From Atopobium deltae (GTDB taxonomy: Bacteria > Actinomycetota > Coriobacteriia > Coriobacteriales > Atopobiaceae), in contig NZ_KQ959491.1 in assembly GCF_001552785.1 (NCBI RefSeq), positions 1 to 42,151 on the forward strand: a stretch of 42,151 nt of DNA, in the 5' to 3' direction. The position numbers and the translations under genes are program-made. Position 1 is the first letter of the stretch, and each line of letters starts with the position of its first letter. The notes beneath the pieces are model-generated. The model was not told where the DNA came from, did not search any database, and saw only the letters and a program-made list of their open reading frames with translations. Below, in pieces: positions 1-8,484 of the stretch.

Positions 1-129
1 TTTTATAATTCCTCAAACGTATCTGGTATTCGGTAAAAGGCTGTTGTAAATTCCGTTGAAAGACAGTTTGTCACTCAAAACACCTCATACATTCAAATCG
101 CGCGCTGCTCAACATTACGATAAACCTAT

Positions 130-161
130 GTTCTCAGTGTCAATAGAACGACACTGAGAAC
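130..161 (-). terminator. Strong hairpin at the end of the leftward operon
   Basis: Perfect 12-bp inverted repeat GTTCTCAGTGTC / GACACTGAGAAC with an 8-nt loop, about 90 nt beyond the stop of the last gene of the leftward operon. The transcript has no U tract after the stem, so this is a terminator-like hairpin rather than a textbook intrinsic terminator. The rest of positions 1-251 shows no gene. Confidence 0.5.
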
Positions 162-251
162 GGCCATTTGAACATCTATATCCACGCGCAACATGGCGCA
201 GCATAATGCCGAGCAGCATTGGTGACGTGCGGCACGGACAGCAGCAAAATC

Positions 252-533
252 TTATCTCACAGGTGGACGCAAGTCCCAGTCAGGAAAACAGCTGGCAAAG
301 CCTTCAAGATTTTGCTTGAGGACGACCTTCTCGCTTTGGGCAATTTCGTTTGTATCGCCACCTAAAAGCGCATCGAGCTCACTTAGATAGTCGGTGTCGC
401 CCAGGCCATTGTCGTTACCCATGGCATTAAATGATCCGTCACGCATTCCCATTGAGTCATCTATATGGGCATTCATGGTACTCGTCATAGTATCGCCGTC
501 CTTCGCGGTGGAAATTGTTGCAGTATTGTTCAT
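252..533 (-). CDS. Small acidic protein, last gene of the SPFH operon
   Basis: A 93-residue protein I cannot name. The first half is low-complexity and rich in Met, Asp, Asn and Gly, suggesting disorder. The second half is ordered-looking, with a predicted helix (residues about 48-80) and an aromatic/proline C-terminus containing FPDWDLRPP (about 83-91). It follows the 551-residue coiled-coil gene by about 70 nt in the same direction and precedes a hairpin at 130-161, so it is probably the last cistron of the operon. The ribosome binding site is weak, and a start at an internal Met (residue 16 or 20) is possible. The tail looks like a conserved docking motif, but this is an impression. Function unknown. 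Confidence 0.6.
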   Translation of the reverse strand: MNNTATISTAKDGDTMTSTMNAHIDDSMGMRDGSFNAMGNDNGLGDTDYLSELDALLGGDTNEIAQSEKVVLKQNLEGFASCFPDWDLRPPVR

Positions 534-604
534 AGCGGATTCTCGATCCAGACTTTCGATTCAGACTCTCAATCCATCCTCAACCCAAGCCCTCGACCGA
601 AGCC

Positions 605-2260
605 TTAGGATGCCAAGTACTTCTGGCCCTGTGTTTCGAACTCGCTGACCTTCTCGTTAATCGTGTTCCATTCAGCGACGCAGGCGTCAATGACATCACA
701 TCCAGCGGCTTCGAGTTGACCGTACTTTTCATCCATCTTGTTGAGGAATATGGTAGGATTCACATACGTTTGATAGAACTTATAACCGAAGAACGCCGTG
801 AGTCCCAACAGCAGCGGAGTAAAGATGGGCTGGAGCACGATGCTTGCAAGCGCTAAGACGCCACAGACAATCGTAATGTACATGTTCGTTTTGCCCTTTG
901 TCTGCTTACGATTCTCAACTTCTTGTGCCTTTGTCTCATGCAAGTACTGTTTGTAAGCACTCTTGAGCTCGTCTGCGTCTGAATCCTTGTAAATGGTAAC
1001 CATGTAGTCATTGAGCGTAAGCTGGATGCTTTCGGGAAATGCAGGCTTGGTCTCTTCCAGGTACTTCGTGTATCCGTGGTTAATGTACGGCTTCAAAAAC
1101 GAGATGGCGGTCTTTTTCTCGGAAAGCGAGGCCTCATCCTTGTTAAGAATCGACTTGACCATTTGCTCAGCGAGGCTCAGTTTTTCGTTTTGCGTGCGTG
1201 CTCGCTCGGCCAAAAGCGCCTTCTTTACCTCGGGATAGCGAATGTTTCCGTTGCTCTCTTTAACCTTCGCGAAGCAATACTCCTCATCGCGTAGGCGCAC
1301 CTCTTCGACAGCATAATTGTTAATAACCTCAACGAGGTTGTCATCGACGTCTTGTTTTATCTGCTCAAGGTCAACTGTCGCGTCCTCTATATCTTTAAAT
1401 TCCTGCACCAAATCGTAGGAAGAATACACGCGATCAGTGTAGTTTTTGATAGCGTCAAAGTTGTCAACGTGCGCCTGTAGGTTCCTGTAGACCTTGTCAT
1501 GAGAGCTAGTGCGTGCAACACAAAAGTCCTTCCAGCACTCGGTTTGCGCTTCTTCAAAACCAGGGCCACCCGTTTTAATTTGCCCGAGCCACTTATCGAC
1601 ATAATCGCTGCAAAGGTGCTTGGTATCGGGTCCAAAAACGCCATTGATATAAGCATCAATAAAGGTATAGCATCCTGCGGTAAAGTTTCCAGCGTTAATA
1701 TGCGAGAAGTAAATGTTGAGCCACTCGTAGCAGGTATCGGTCCTCATATTTCTGCGGCAGATAAGGGCCATCGTAAGCGCGGTACGTTCCTCATCACGAC
1801 GCAGAGCTTCTCGGATAGCACGGTCCGCCAGATCACGATCATTGTTAATCCATGCGGCTACAGCAATGAGACAGGGCGCAAGCCAGTACTTGGGCGTCGA
1901 GATCATAAGCTCTTCCGAAACGTTCGAGATCGTCGTCTTTTTGACCAGCGCCAAATCGGTTGCCTGCAGGACACCGAGCATGGTTTTGCGGACCTGCCCG
2001 TACTCACCAAATTCCTTCTCGATTTCTTGACGAACGCGAACGAGCTCCGTGGTGGCCTGCGAAAGCGCCTCTGCACGAATGCGGTCTTTCATGAACTCCT
2101 GAAACTGGCGGTTGAGCTGCGCCAAATCATCCTTGGCGACGCTCAAATCGTCCGAGATGGTATCCACTTTATTGTGAACCTGATGCATTTCCTGCTTCAG
2201 TTCGCTTACGTCTCTTACCAGTGGTTTGATATCAATAAAATTAACAGCCGCTTTTGCCAT
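605..2260 (-). CDS. Coiled-coil, C-terminally membrane-anchored protein of the SPFH operon
   Basis: 551 residues, not assigned to a named family. Residues about 12-100 are heptad-like coiled coil. About 100-440 is a largely helical, Cys/Tyr-containing middle region. About 458-495 holds one or two hydrophobic segments (starting MYITIVCGVLALA). A short polar tail follows with a further helix. An AAAGGAG box sits 6 nt before the ATG, supporting this start. It lies 56 nt after the zinc-ribbon gene in a five-gene leftward run headed by an SPFH protein, so a role as a membrane-associated partner or effector of that complex is inferred from context only. No catalytic motif is seen. Confidence 0.8.
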   Translation of the reverse strand: MAKAAVNFIDIKPLVRDVSELKQEMHQVHNKVDTISDDLSVAKDDLAQLNRQFQEFMKDRIRAEALSQATTELVRVRQEIEKEFGEYGQVRKTMLGVLQATDLALVKKTTISNVSEELMISTPKYWLAPCLIAVAAWINNDRDLADRAIREALRRDEERTALTMALICRRNMRTDTCYEWLNIYFSHINAGNFTAGCYTFIDAYINGVFGPDTKHLCSDYVDKWLGQIKTGGPGFEEAQTECWKDFCVARTSSHDKVYRNLQAHVDNFDAIKNYTDRVYSSYDLVQEFKDIEDATVDLEQIKQDVDDNLVEVINNYAVEEVRLRDEEYCFAKVKESNGNIRYPEVKKALLAERARTQNEKLSLAEQMVKSILNKDEASLSEKKTAISFLKPYINHGYTKYLEETKPAFPESIQLTLNDYMVTIYKDSDADELKSAYKQYLHETKAQEVENRKQTKGKTNMYITIVCGVLALASIVLQPIFTPLLLGLTAFFGYKFYQTYVNPTIFLNKMDEKYGQLEAAGCDVIDACVAEWNTINEKVSEFETQGQKYLAS

Positions 2261-2316
2261 GGCGTACTCCTTTTAACGCTTCGCTTCTTTAACGCTTGTT
2301 CTTCTCCACATGCTGC

Positions 2317-3135
2317 TTAGCTCTTGCTCATCTGCTGCTTAAACTTCTGCAGTTCTTGCTCATATGCCAAACAAAGCTTTGTCTTGTAAGGCGAATTCTT
2401 CATGCCTCTGACAATAGAACCGATGACCAGCACAAAGTGCTCGTAAAAATACGTAGTTTTTGCCCGCAGCGAAAACGTGTCGTGCTTGTAGGGCGACCCT
2501 GGATTTTGCCGTATTGCCTTGATGAGCGCCAAACAGGTTTTTGGAATATCTAAATGCGCTGCAAGCTCTTGATAGTAGGAAGCCATCTGTTCGTCGAGAA
2601 AATCGATCGAGCTTCTGCGCTGAATAAAGTAGGGGCACAGCGCATCGATAAATGCTGCGAGCTCGCGGGCATCCTCCTCCGCCTGCATGTTGGAAGTGGA
2701 AATATAAATGATTTGCTTTTCGTAGTCGATAAGCGTGGGTGCGCTCGCAAGGATCAATGATTGTAACTCGCGGATCTCGTCGTACTCAAGCGGGTCTGCG
2801 TCGCGCTCAATAAGCGAGGCAAAGAAGTTTTGTACGCTCGAGTTTCTCGCATTTTTGACCTCATCATAATAGCTCACGATATACAGCGCGGGCGCATTGT
2901 CGATAAACACATTGAGCACGTCAAGCGCGTAGTGGCGCGCCGAGTCCAAGTCACCATTGATAAAAAAGGTGATGGCATTATCTTTAGCAAGGATGACATT
3001 TTTGTTCTTGCCGATCGTGGCACGCGAATAGTAGGCTTGTTTGCCGCACTGATTGCATATGATTTTGCGCTCCGCAGCAAGAAAGTCGACATCATGGCTT
3101 CCGCATCCAGTACAGCTAAGGTCATTTAGTTCCAT
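2317..3135 (-). CDS. TFIIB-type zinc-ribbon protein of the SPFH operon
   Basis: 272 residues. The N-terminus carries one zinc ribbon: C8-x2-C11 and C27-x2-C30. The rest is a helical domain without recognisable catalytic residues or membrane segments. Short proteins with a TFIIB-like ribbon next to SPFH genes are known from Firmicutes envelope-stress loci such as Bacillus subtilis ydjFGHI (YdjG has the ribbon, YdjI the SPFH domain), and the arrangement here is similar. The gene is 62 nt downstream of the 4-TM protein gene and 56 nt upstream of the coiled-coil gene, all leftward. The ribbon more likely mediates protein-protein contact than transcription. That is inference. Confidence 0.75.
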   Translation of the reverse strand: MELNDLSCTGCGSHDVDFLAAERKIICNQCGKQAYYSRATIGKNKNVILAKDNAITFFINGDLDSARHYALDVLNVFIDNAPALYIVSYYDEVKNARNSSVQNFFASLIERDADPLEYDEIRELQSLILASAPTLIDYEKQIIYISTSNMQAEEDARELAAFIDALCPYFIQRRSSIDFLDEQMASYYQELAAHLDIPKTCLALIKAIRQNPGSPYKHDTFSLRAKTTYFYEHFVLVIGSIVRGMKNSPYKTKLCLAYEQELQKFKQQMSKS

Positions 3136-3197
3136 TGTGCGTCTTCCCTACACATGCATCTTTTACATACATCTTTTACGTACATCTTCTCCACGTA

Positions 3198-3872
3198 CTA
3201 CCGTATGGCATTGCGTGTTTTTACGTTGGTCATAAGCTTGTCGACCTGCTCGATGATACGCGAGGCATCGGTCTTCTCGGCAAGAAGCGTTTGAAGCTCG
3301 TTGAGCTGGTCATATAGTTCATTTTCGATGACAAGTTTTGACTGATTCGACGAGGCATTGCTGTAATCGAGGAACTGCTTGAGTTCAAGAAGGCGCTTTT
3401 TGACATCGAGGTCGGTCGCAGAAGCAAGCACCTCCCCCATCTTTTGAGAAAGCGCTCGATGCGTCTGAACACTACCCTCGACCATGCTGACCTTAGCATC
3501 GGTGCTTGTTGCATAGTTGTGAGAAAACATAATGAGTCCCGCATAGATGCACAGGCAGATAAGGTTAATAAAGATGGTATAGCTGAGCTTATAGTTTGTT
3601 TGGCTTACAATAAAATTGATGGCAAGCACTAGCACCAAATACACGTCAGTGTAAACAAGTGAGGCGTACTGGATCTCATCTGTTTTGAGCATCCCATCAA
3701 AAAAGCCAAGCAAGTAGACAGTGCTTACAAGCGCTGCTATCGCACCAGCAACGCAGGTTGTAAGGAACAGTTCATCCGTTATTTGATCTGTCTTAAAAAT
3801 AAACATTGCGGCGCCCCACACCACAACCAGCAGCACGGGAACGATAAGAGACTTTAGGTCGGTATTCTTCAT
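3198..3872 (-). CDS. Four-TM membrane protein with cytoplasmic helical domain
   Basis: 224 residues. Four hydrophobic stretches are visible (about 9-27, 34-58, 68-92 and 95-115), followed by a soluble helical C-terminal half rich in Leu, Glu and Gln (about 120-224) that could form a coiled coil. The topology recalls the XpaC-like '5-bromo-4-chloroindolyl phosphate hydrolysis' membrane proteins that accompany SPFH or toxic-anion-resistance genes, but I do not see enough to assign it there. GGGAG lies 6 nt before the ATG. It is the second gene of the operon, about 55 nt after the SPFH gene. A copy of the CGAGAAGACC motif lies in its 3' part (3270-3279), encoding Glu-Lys-Thr. Confidence 0.75.
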   Translation of the reverse strand: MKNTDLKSLIVPVLLVVVWGAAMFIFKTDQITDELFLTTCVAGAIAALVSTVYLLGFFDGMLKTDEIQYASLVYTDVYLVLVLAINFIVSQTNYKLSYTIFINLICLCIYAGLIMFSHNYATSTDAKVSMVEGSVQTHRALSQKMGEVLASATDLDVKKRLLELKQFLDYSNASSNQSKLVIENELYDQLNELQTLLAEKTDASRIIEQVDKLMTNVKTRNAIR

Positions 3873-3927
3873 GGTATTCTCCCAAACGTCATTGTTTTAG
3901 CACGGCAGCGACGCGGACTCGGCGGCC

Positions 3928-5283
3928 TTAGCACGTCTGTCCGCATTCCATGCAGAACTTCGCGGCGGGCTCTAACGCATGCCCGCAGTTGGCACAAGTC
4001 GTAGCAAGGCTTGATCCGCAGTTGGAACAAAACTTGGCACCCACAGACACTTCATGTGAACAGTTAGGGCAGGTGGCTTTTGGCTTTTCTTGTGCGAGCT
4101 TTGCGCCGCAGCTCATGCAAAACTTAGCAGCTGGCTCCACGGGTGCCTGACAGGTAGGGCAACTCGAAGCACGAACGGCACCAGGCGTGGCCATGTCGAT
4201 ACTTTGCAAGGTATTCTCGGCAATACTGCCTATGGCGCTTCCCATGCCAGTACCAACCATAGCACCCATGCCTAGGCCCATGCCTGCACCCATAAACGTC
4301 GACGACATTCCCTCGTTTTGCGCGGCCGACTGCATGACGTTGAAGCCCTGTTCCTGCTGATAGGTATAGCCTTCGCGCTCGCGCATGCGCGCACGTGCTG
4401 CAGACTCAATGTCCATCTTTTTGGCAGCGCCTTCCGCACTGAGCTGATCGCGCTTGCGCTGGATTTTCATCTCGTTGATGGCAGCCAGGTCCTCTTCGGG
4501 CACATTGATGGAGTGGAACGAGAAGTTGTCCAGTACCAAACCAAATTCCTCAAAATAGGGTTTGAGCTGCTCAAATACCGCGTCCGAAAACTCGGACAAA
4601 TGCGTCGAAATTCGAAGAATGCCAATGCGCTTATCGATCATCTCGGCGGCAAGCAAATTGGGAACGTACTCAAGAATTTTTGCGCGCATGAAGCTCACAA
4701 ATTCGGCTCGCGAGAAGTTCGCCCGTGTGCCAACCACCTTTTGCAAAAAGATGCGTGCCCAAGTTGCGGCGATGCTGGTGTCTACCTGCTCAAGATGCAC
4801 ACCAAACAAACCATTGGCGCGAACATGCACGTTGACTTCTTCCTCGGGATCCTGTAAAAGAATTGGCTGTTGTGTCCCCCATTTAAGCTCATTCATATAG
4901 GTGGTATTAATGAAGTATACCGTCGAGTGAAATGCAGATTCGCCACTCGTGAACTTGTGCGCCAGATTCCTAAAGGGAGCAAAACGCGCGTCGCCCGTTT
5001 CGAGCTTTATTTTGCAGGGCCCCACAAAAATGGATACCTGGGTCTGACCAGCACTTTCGTCAAGCGAGGTGCCCGTTGACATGTTGTTGGTAAAGATAGC
5101 AATTTGGCTGGGACCGACAATAAGGTATGAGCCAGTTGGAAAATCCTCGTATTCAAACTTATGGGCAATCATAGAAGCCGCAACGTCGTCTTCTGGTTCC
5201 CATTTGATAAGATCAACGGAAAAAGATCCTACAACCCCTGTGTGCTTTTGTTCCTTAGGGTTGGTACTGCTAAAGAGGCCCAT
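3928..5283 (-). CDS. SPFH domain protein with three C-terminal zinc ribbons
   Basis: 451 residues and the first gene of the operon. Residues about 20-280 form an SPFH (band-7-like) domain of the soluble YdjI / 'virion core protein' type; there is no N-terminal membrane anchor. A Gly/Met-rich segment follows (about 325-360). Three treble-clef-like zinc ribbons come next: CPTC/CMSC, CPNC/CSNC and CANC/CMEC (about 378-450). SPFH proteins oligomerise on membranes, and YdjI-type members help recruit stress proteins to a damaged membrane. A strong AAAGGAGG box precedes the ATG. The upstream 450 bp of non-coding DNA presumably holds the operon promoter. Family assignment is firm; the envelope-stress role is inferred from family and operon. 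Confidence 0.85.
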   Translation of the reverse strand: MGLFSSTNPKEQKHTGVVGSFSVDLIKWEPEDDVAASMIAHKFEYEDFPTGSYLIVGPSQIAIFTNNMSTGTSLDESAGQTQVSIFVGPCKIKLETGDARFAPFRNLAHKFTSGESAFHSTVYFINTTYMNELKWGTQQPILLQDPEEEVNVHVRANGLFGVHLEQVDTSIAATWARIFLQKVVGTRANFSRAEFVSFMRAKILEYVPNLLAAEMIDKRIGILRISTHLSEFSDAVFEQLKPYFEEFGLVLDNFSFHSINVPEEDLAAINEMKIQRKRDQLSAEGAAKKMDIESAARARMREREGYTYQQEQGFNVMQSAAQNEGMSSTFMGAGMGLGMGAMVGTGMGSAIGSIAENTLQSIDMATPGAVRASSCPTCQAPVEPAAKFCMSCGAKLAQEKPKATCPNCSHEVSVGAKFCSNCGSSLATTCANCGHALEPAAKFCMECGQTC

Positions 5284-5749
5284 GATTTCCTCCTTTTGCC
5301 TCTGTGGTATCTCAGGAAAAATATAGCATACACTGCAGACACAACTTGTTGCTAAAAGGCTGAATCATCAATTTATCTTATATAGTGACCCCGAAGTGAC
5401 CGAAAGAAGCAATTTACATCTATTGGTCACTAGCGTTAAAAATTTGTACAGCACACAGTTACTTAAAATTGCACATAAGTTGTGCATGAGTTGTGCACAG
5501 CTAAGGCTTAAAAATGCCTGTTCATACCATTTGGAACGCAAAATATACCGTTTGGCGAGAAGGCCAGCGTGGTCTTCTCGGCTTTATCCAAACGCCTCTA
5601 TTAAAAACGGGAACAAACCTTTAAAATTGAACAACTTTTTAATGGAAGTTGTTTTGCTACAGCTGTCTTGAGCCACGTCAGAGACTAAATCGAAGCTTGG
5701 GCCCAGACAATCGGCGACACATATATGAACAAGAGAGGTGACTGTCTTC
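5284..5749. other. Divergent intergenic region, 466 bp
   Basis: Separates the leftward SPFH operon from the rightward acetyltransferase. It must hold promoters for both, but I cannot place them with confidence. It contains TTGTGCA repeats (about 5477-5502) and, at 5554-5581, a GGCGAGAAGGCC followed by the opposite-strand dispersed motif GGTCTTCTCG. A 91-codon open frame here (5396-5671) has no ribosome binding site and no gene-like composition. Confidence 0.6.
5571..5580 (-). repeat. Intergenic copy of dispersed motif CGAGAAGACC
   Basis: Exact copy on the minus strand in non-coding DNA, extended context GCCGAGAAGACC. A near-copy CGAGAAGGCC lies 8 nt to the left on the plus strand, making an inverted pair. 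Confidence 0.7.
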
Positions 5750-6313
5750 ATGGATATCGCAGCTTTGGTATCTCAATTCAGTGAGATGCGACCGCTTCCC
5801 CATGGTTTAACCCTTGCGCAAGCACAGCCACATCATATTCCTCAAATCATGCAAACCATCGAGGCGGCGCGCAAGATCATGCGTCGCTACAACAACTTTA
5901 ACCAATGGACAAGTGTCTACCCCGCCCATGAGGACATCGCAGAAGATGTCGCAGGCGGACGCGGGGTGGTATGTCTCGATAAACACAACACGGTCGTCGG
6001 CTATATGGCACTGTACTTTACCCCGCAGGATAATTATGCAAACATCAGCGGTAATTGGCTGGATGACACCGTTCCCTATGCAACCATACATCGCCTTGCG
6101 GTGCGAGTTGCACGCCACGGCATTGGCAAAATTCTTGCGCAGTGCGCTATGAGCTGCAACATGAGCGTTCGAGTTGACACCCATGAGGTTAACACTGCCA
6201 TGCGTACGCTGCTTACAAATCTTGGCTACCAGGAGTGTGGCACCGTGTGGGTAGAAGATGGCACCCCACGCATCGCATATCAGTGGCTTGGTAAGTTTGA
6301 CTTGTCGGCGTAA
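5750..6313 (+). CDS. GNAT-like N-acetyltransferase
   Basis: 187 residues from the ATG at 5750. AGAGAGGTG ends 9 nt upstream of it, which favours this start over the in-frame GTG at 5738 that lies inside the box. The N-terminal helix-rich part, the central 'VVGYMALYFTP' strand and the 'IHRLAV' strand followed by a helix with VARHGIGKIL match the GNAT fold. The latter stretch corresponds to the acetyl-CoA pyrophosphate-binding loop, though its Gly pattern is weak. The closing 'NLGYQECGTVWVEDGTPRIAYQW' region (positions given in pieces) is typical of GNAT C-termini. The substrate cannot be read. It is monocistronic and converges on ackA. Confidence 0.75.
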   Translation: MDIAALVSQFSEMRPLPHGLTLAQAQPHHIPQIMQTIEAARKIMRRYNNFNQWTSVYPAHEDIAEDVAGGRGVVCLDKHNTVVGYMALYFTPQDNYANISGNWLDDTVPYATIHRLAVRVARHGIGKILAQCAMSCNMSVRVDTHEVNTAMRTLLTNLGYQECGTVWVEDGTPRIAYQWLGKFDLSA

Positions 6314-6385
6314 CACCACCGTTCACAACAATACAATACATGCTCACGCAGAAGATGTGTCATATATATATATATGGTATTCAAT

Positions 6386-6421
6386 GGCGCGTACGTCGAC
6401 TTACCTGTCAACGTACGCGCC
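6386..6421. terminator. Bidirectional hairpin between acetyltransferase gene and ackA
   Basis: Perfect 11-bp inverted repeat GGCGCGTACGT / ACGTACGCGCC with a 14-nt loop, midway between two converging genes. It is very GC-rich but has no T run on either side. It probably acts as a shared transcription end for both genes. Confidence 0.6.
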
Positions 6422-6446
6422 GCATGAAGCAAAATTAACCGCCGAA

Positions 6447-7625
6447 CTACTTGCCAAGAAGATCCTCAACATCCATTGCAATCATGAGCTCTTCGTTGGT
6501 GGGCACCACAAGCACGGTAGCTGCAGAGTCATCCGTCGAAATAATGCGTGGCTCATCCGAGCGAACCTTGTTCTTCTCGACATCAATTTTAATACCAAGC
6601 CAGGCGAGCTCTTTGGCAACCTCTGCACGCGTCAGCTCAGAATTCTCGCCAATGCCAGCGGTAAAGACGATGGTGTCAAAGCCGTGCATCGACTGTGCCA
6701 TCTCGGCAATGAGCTGCGCGATGCGGTAATAAAACATCTTGAGCGTCATCTGGCAATGCTCGTTACCCTCGGAAGCTGCTTGCTCAATGTCGCGCGAGTC
6801 GCTCGAGATGTCCGACAGCGCGCGCAGACCCGACTGCTTGTTCATCATGGTGTCGATCTCGTCGATACTGTAGCCACCAACGCGATACAGATAAAAGACC
6901 GTCGCAGGGTCGATCGTGCCCGTACGCGTACCCATAATCAGACCATCGAGCGGGGTCAAGCCCATGGTAGTGTCCATGGATTTACCATCCTGAATGGCGC
7001 ACAGCGAGGCGCCTGAGCCAATGTGGCAGCTTATGAGTTTGTGGGTCTTCTCGCCCATGAGTTTGTGCGTGAGATACCAAATATAGCGGTGAGAAGTGCC
7101 ATGTGCACCGTACTTACGAATATGGTACTTGTCGACCACGTCACGCGGCAAAGCGTAACGGCTGGCCTTCTCGGGCATGTTGAAGTGGAAAGCAGTGTCG
7201 GGAACAATCACGTTACCGATGGAGGGGAACAAATCGCGGCAGATCTCGATAACGTCGGCCTCGGCGTAATTGTGCAGGGGCGCTAAGGGCGCAACCTCGC
7301 GCACTTTTTGCAGAGTGTCATCGGTGACGACCTCCGACTTGGAGAAGTACCAACCGCCCTGTACCACGCGGTGACCGATGCCTTCGATGCTGTTGATGTC
7401 AAAGCCAGCACCTTTAAGAATCTCAAAGACGTACTGGACGGCAACGCGGTGATTGGGAAGCTCCACGTCCATCTTGGACTTTTGACCGCGCTCTTCATGA
7501 CCGATAAAAGAGTCGTTAATACCAATGCGCTCGCAATTACCCTTTGCCTTCACCTCATGCGTAGTGGTGTCCAGCAACTGATATTTTAAAGATGAACTGC
7601 CAGCATTGATAACAAGAACGTTCAT
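6447..7625 (-). CDS. ackA: Acetate kinase
   Basis: 392 residues, close to the usual ~400. It interconverts acetate + ATP and acetyl phosphate + ADP, the last ATP-yielding step of acetate fermentation in the cytoplasm. Visible signatures are the N-terminal NAGSSSLKYQ (residues 7-16), GAHGTSH, the GSGASLCA phosphate-binding stretch, MGTRTGTIDP and the C-terminal FTAGIGENS. AAAAAGGAG lies 5 nt before the ATG. The usual partner pta is not adjacent, so phosphotransacetylase must be encoded elsewhere. A copy of the dispersed motif (7044-7053) is embedded in sense orientation, giving GEKTHK. Identification is certain. Confidence 0.98.
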   Translation of the reverse strand: MNVLVINAGSSSLKYQLLDTTTHEVKAKGNCERIGINDSFIGHEERGQKSKMDVELPNHRVAVQYVFEILKGAGFDINSIEGIGHRVVQGGWYFSKSEVVTDDTLQKVREVAPLAPLHNYAEADVIEICRDLFPSIGNVIVPDTAFHFNMPEKASRYALPRDVVDKYHIRKYGAHGTSHRYIWYLTHKLMGEKTHKLISCHIGSGASLCAIQDGKSMDTTMGLTPLDGLIMGTRTGTIDPATVFYLYRVGGYSIDEIDTMMNKQSGLRALSDISSDSRDIEQAASEGNEHCQMTLKMFYYRIAQLIAEMAQSMHGFDTIVFTAGIGENSELTRAEVAKELAWLGIKIDVEKNKVRSDEPRIISTDDSAATVLVVPTNEELMIAMDVEDLLGK

Positions 7626-7792
7626 TAAGACTCCTTTTTGTCCATTTCAGCCTCTGCGCGGCGCAGTGCCGGCCGGATGCGAATACGCGGCGAAGCGCCG
7701 TGTGTATTGCAGCAGCGTATGGTGCACGCACCTTCGGTGATGCGCAGACGTGCGCTACACGTAAACTAATATACTATACGTCATATATGCAC

Positions 7793-8131
7793 TTATGCAA
7801 GCGTATCAGACAAGCGATGACCGCCAAGAATGTGCCAATGCAAGTGATGCACGGTCTGCCCAGCATCATCACCCGTGTTGGCTACAATACGAAAACCTGA
7901 TTCACGAACACCGCAGGTGTCGACTACATGCTCAACACAATCAAGCATGCCTGCAAGAAGCTGTCCGTCAACACCATCTAAGATGTTTTCATGATGCGTC
8001 TTGGGAACCACCAAGACATGCACGGGTGCAAGCGGATGTGCGTCCTTAAAGGCTGCAGCCTGCTCGTTTTGATACACCATATCGGTAGGGATGGCGCCTT
8101 GGGCAAGTTTGCAAAAAATACAATCGTCCAT
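7793..8131 (-). CDS. HIT family nucleotide hydrolase/transferase (HINT-like)
   Basis: 112 residues, the normal size for HINT-type proteins. The N-terminal CxxC (C4, C7) followed by 'CKLAQGAIP' and the histidine triad H96-x-H98-x-H100 ending in ILGG are diagnostic. HINT members cleave purine nucleoside phosphoramidates or acyl-adenylates in the cytoplasm; the substrate here is unknown. The start lies 11 nt beyond the stop of xseB and its AGAAGGG box sits inside the end of xseB, so the two are co-transcribed. Confidence 0.93.
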   Translation of the reverse strand: MDDCIFCKLAQGAIPTDMVYQNEQAAAFKDAHPLAPVHVLVVPKTHHENILDGVDGQLLAGMLDCVEHVVDTCGVRESGFRIVANTGDDAGQTVHHLHWHILGGHRLSDTLA

Positions 8132-8142
8132 GTTTAGCCCTT

Positions 8143-8409
8143 CTATTCGTTGATAAACGCAGTGGAAGGTGCGGCGGTGGTATCAGGTACGCTCGCCTGA
8201 TCCTGATCAAGTAATACCTGCACCTGTTGCTCAGCATTTTCCAGGCGCTTGTGAAGATCGGCTAAAAGCTTGACGCCACGACTGTACCTATCGAGCGCTT
8301 CTTCAAGCTCAAGGTCGCCACTTTCCAATGCGCGCACAATGTGCTCAAGCTCGATATTTGCCTGCTTAAAGCTTAACTCTTCAATGGGTGTTTGCGGGGT
8401 GCTTTCCAT
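8143..8409 (-). CDS. xseB: Exodeoxyribonuclease VII small subunit
   Basis: 88 residues. The conserved XseB core is clear: SFKQANIELEHIVRALESG, then LELEEALDRYSRGV and a Leu/Gln coiled-coil helix (about residues 13-70). XseB forms helical stalks on XseA in exonuclease VII, which degrades single-stranded DNA from both ends. An AGGAG box lies 7 nt before the ATG. It lies downstream of xseA in the same leftward operon and is tightly followed by the HIT gene. The last ~18 residues are a variable tail. Confidence 0.95.
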   Translation of the reverse strand: MESTPQTPIEELSFKQANIELEHIVRALESGDLELEEALDRYSRGVKLLADLHKRLENAEQQVQVLLDQDQASVPDTTAAPSTAFINE

Positions 8410-8431
8410 GGTTGATCTCCTGTTCTTGATG

Positions 8432-8469
8432 GTTTGCCTTAGTTGGTGTTGGCGTTTGCCTTAGTTGGT
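8432..8469. repeat. Two-copy direct repeat between xseA and xseB
   Basis: GTTTGCCTTAGTTGGT occurs at 8432-8447 and 8454-8469 (period 22) in the short gap after the xseA stop. It looks like a local duplication; no function is evident. Confidence 0.8.
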
Positions 8470-8484
8470 ATTTGATTTCAGTCC

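Noticed and set aside
5396-5671. 91-codon open frame in the spacer before the acetyltransferase gene
   Set aside because: No ribosome binding site, unlike-gene composition, and it contains the dispersed motif; treated as non-coding.
7626-7792. Possible riboswitch or leader upstream of ackA
   Set aside because: Only weak dyads are visible; no known leader consensus could be recognised.
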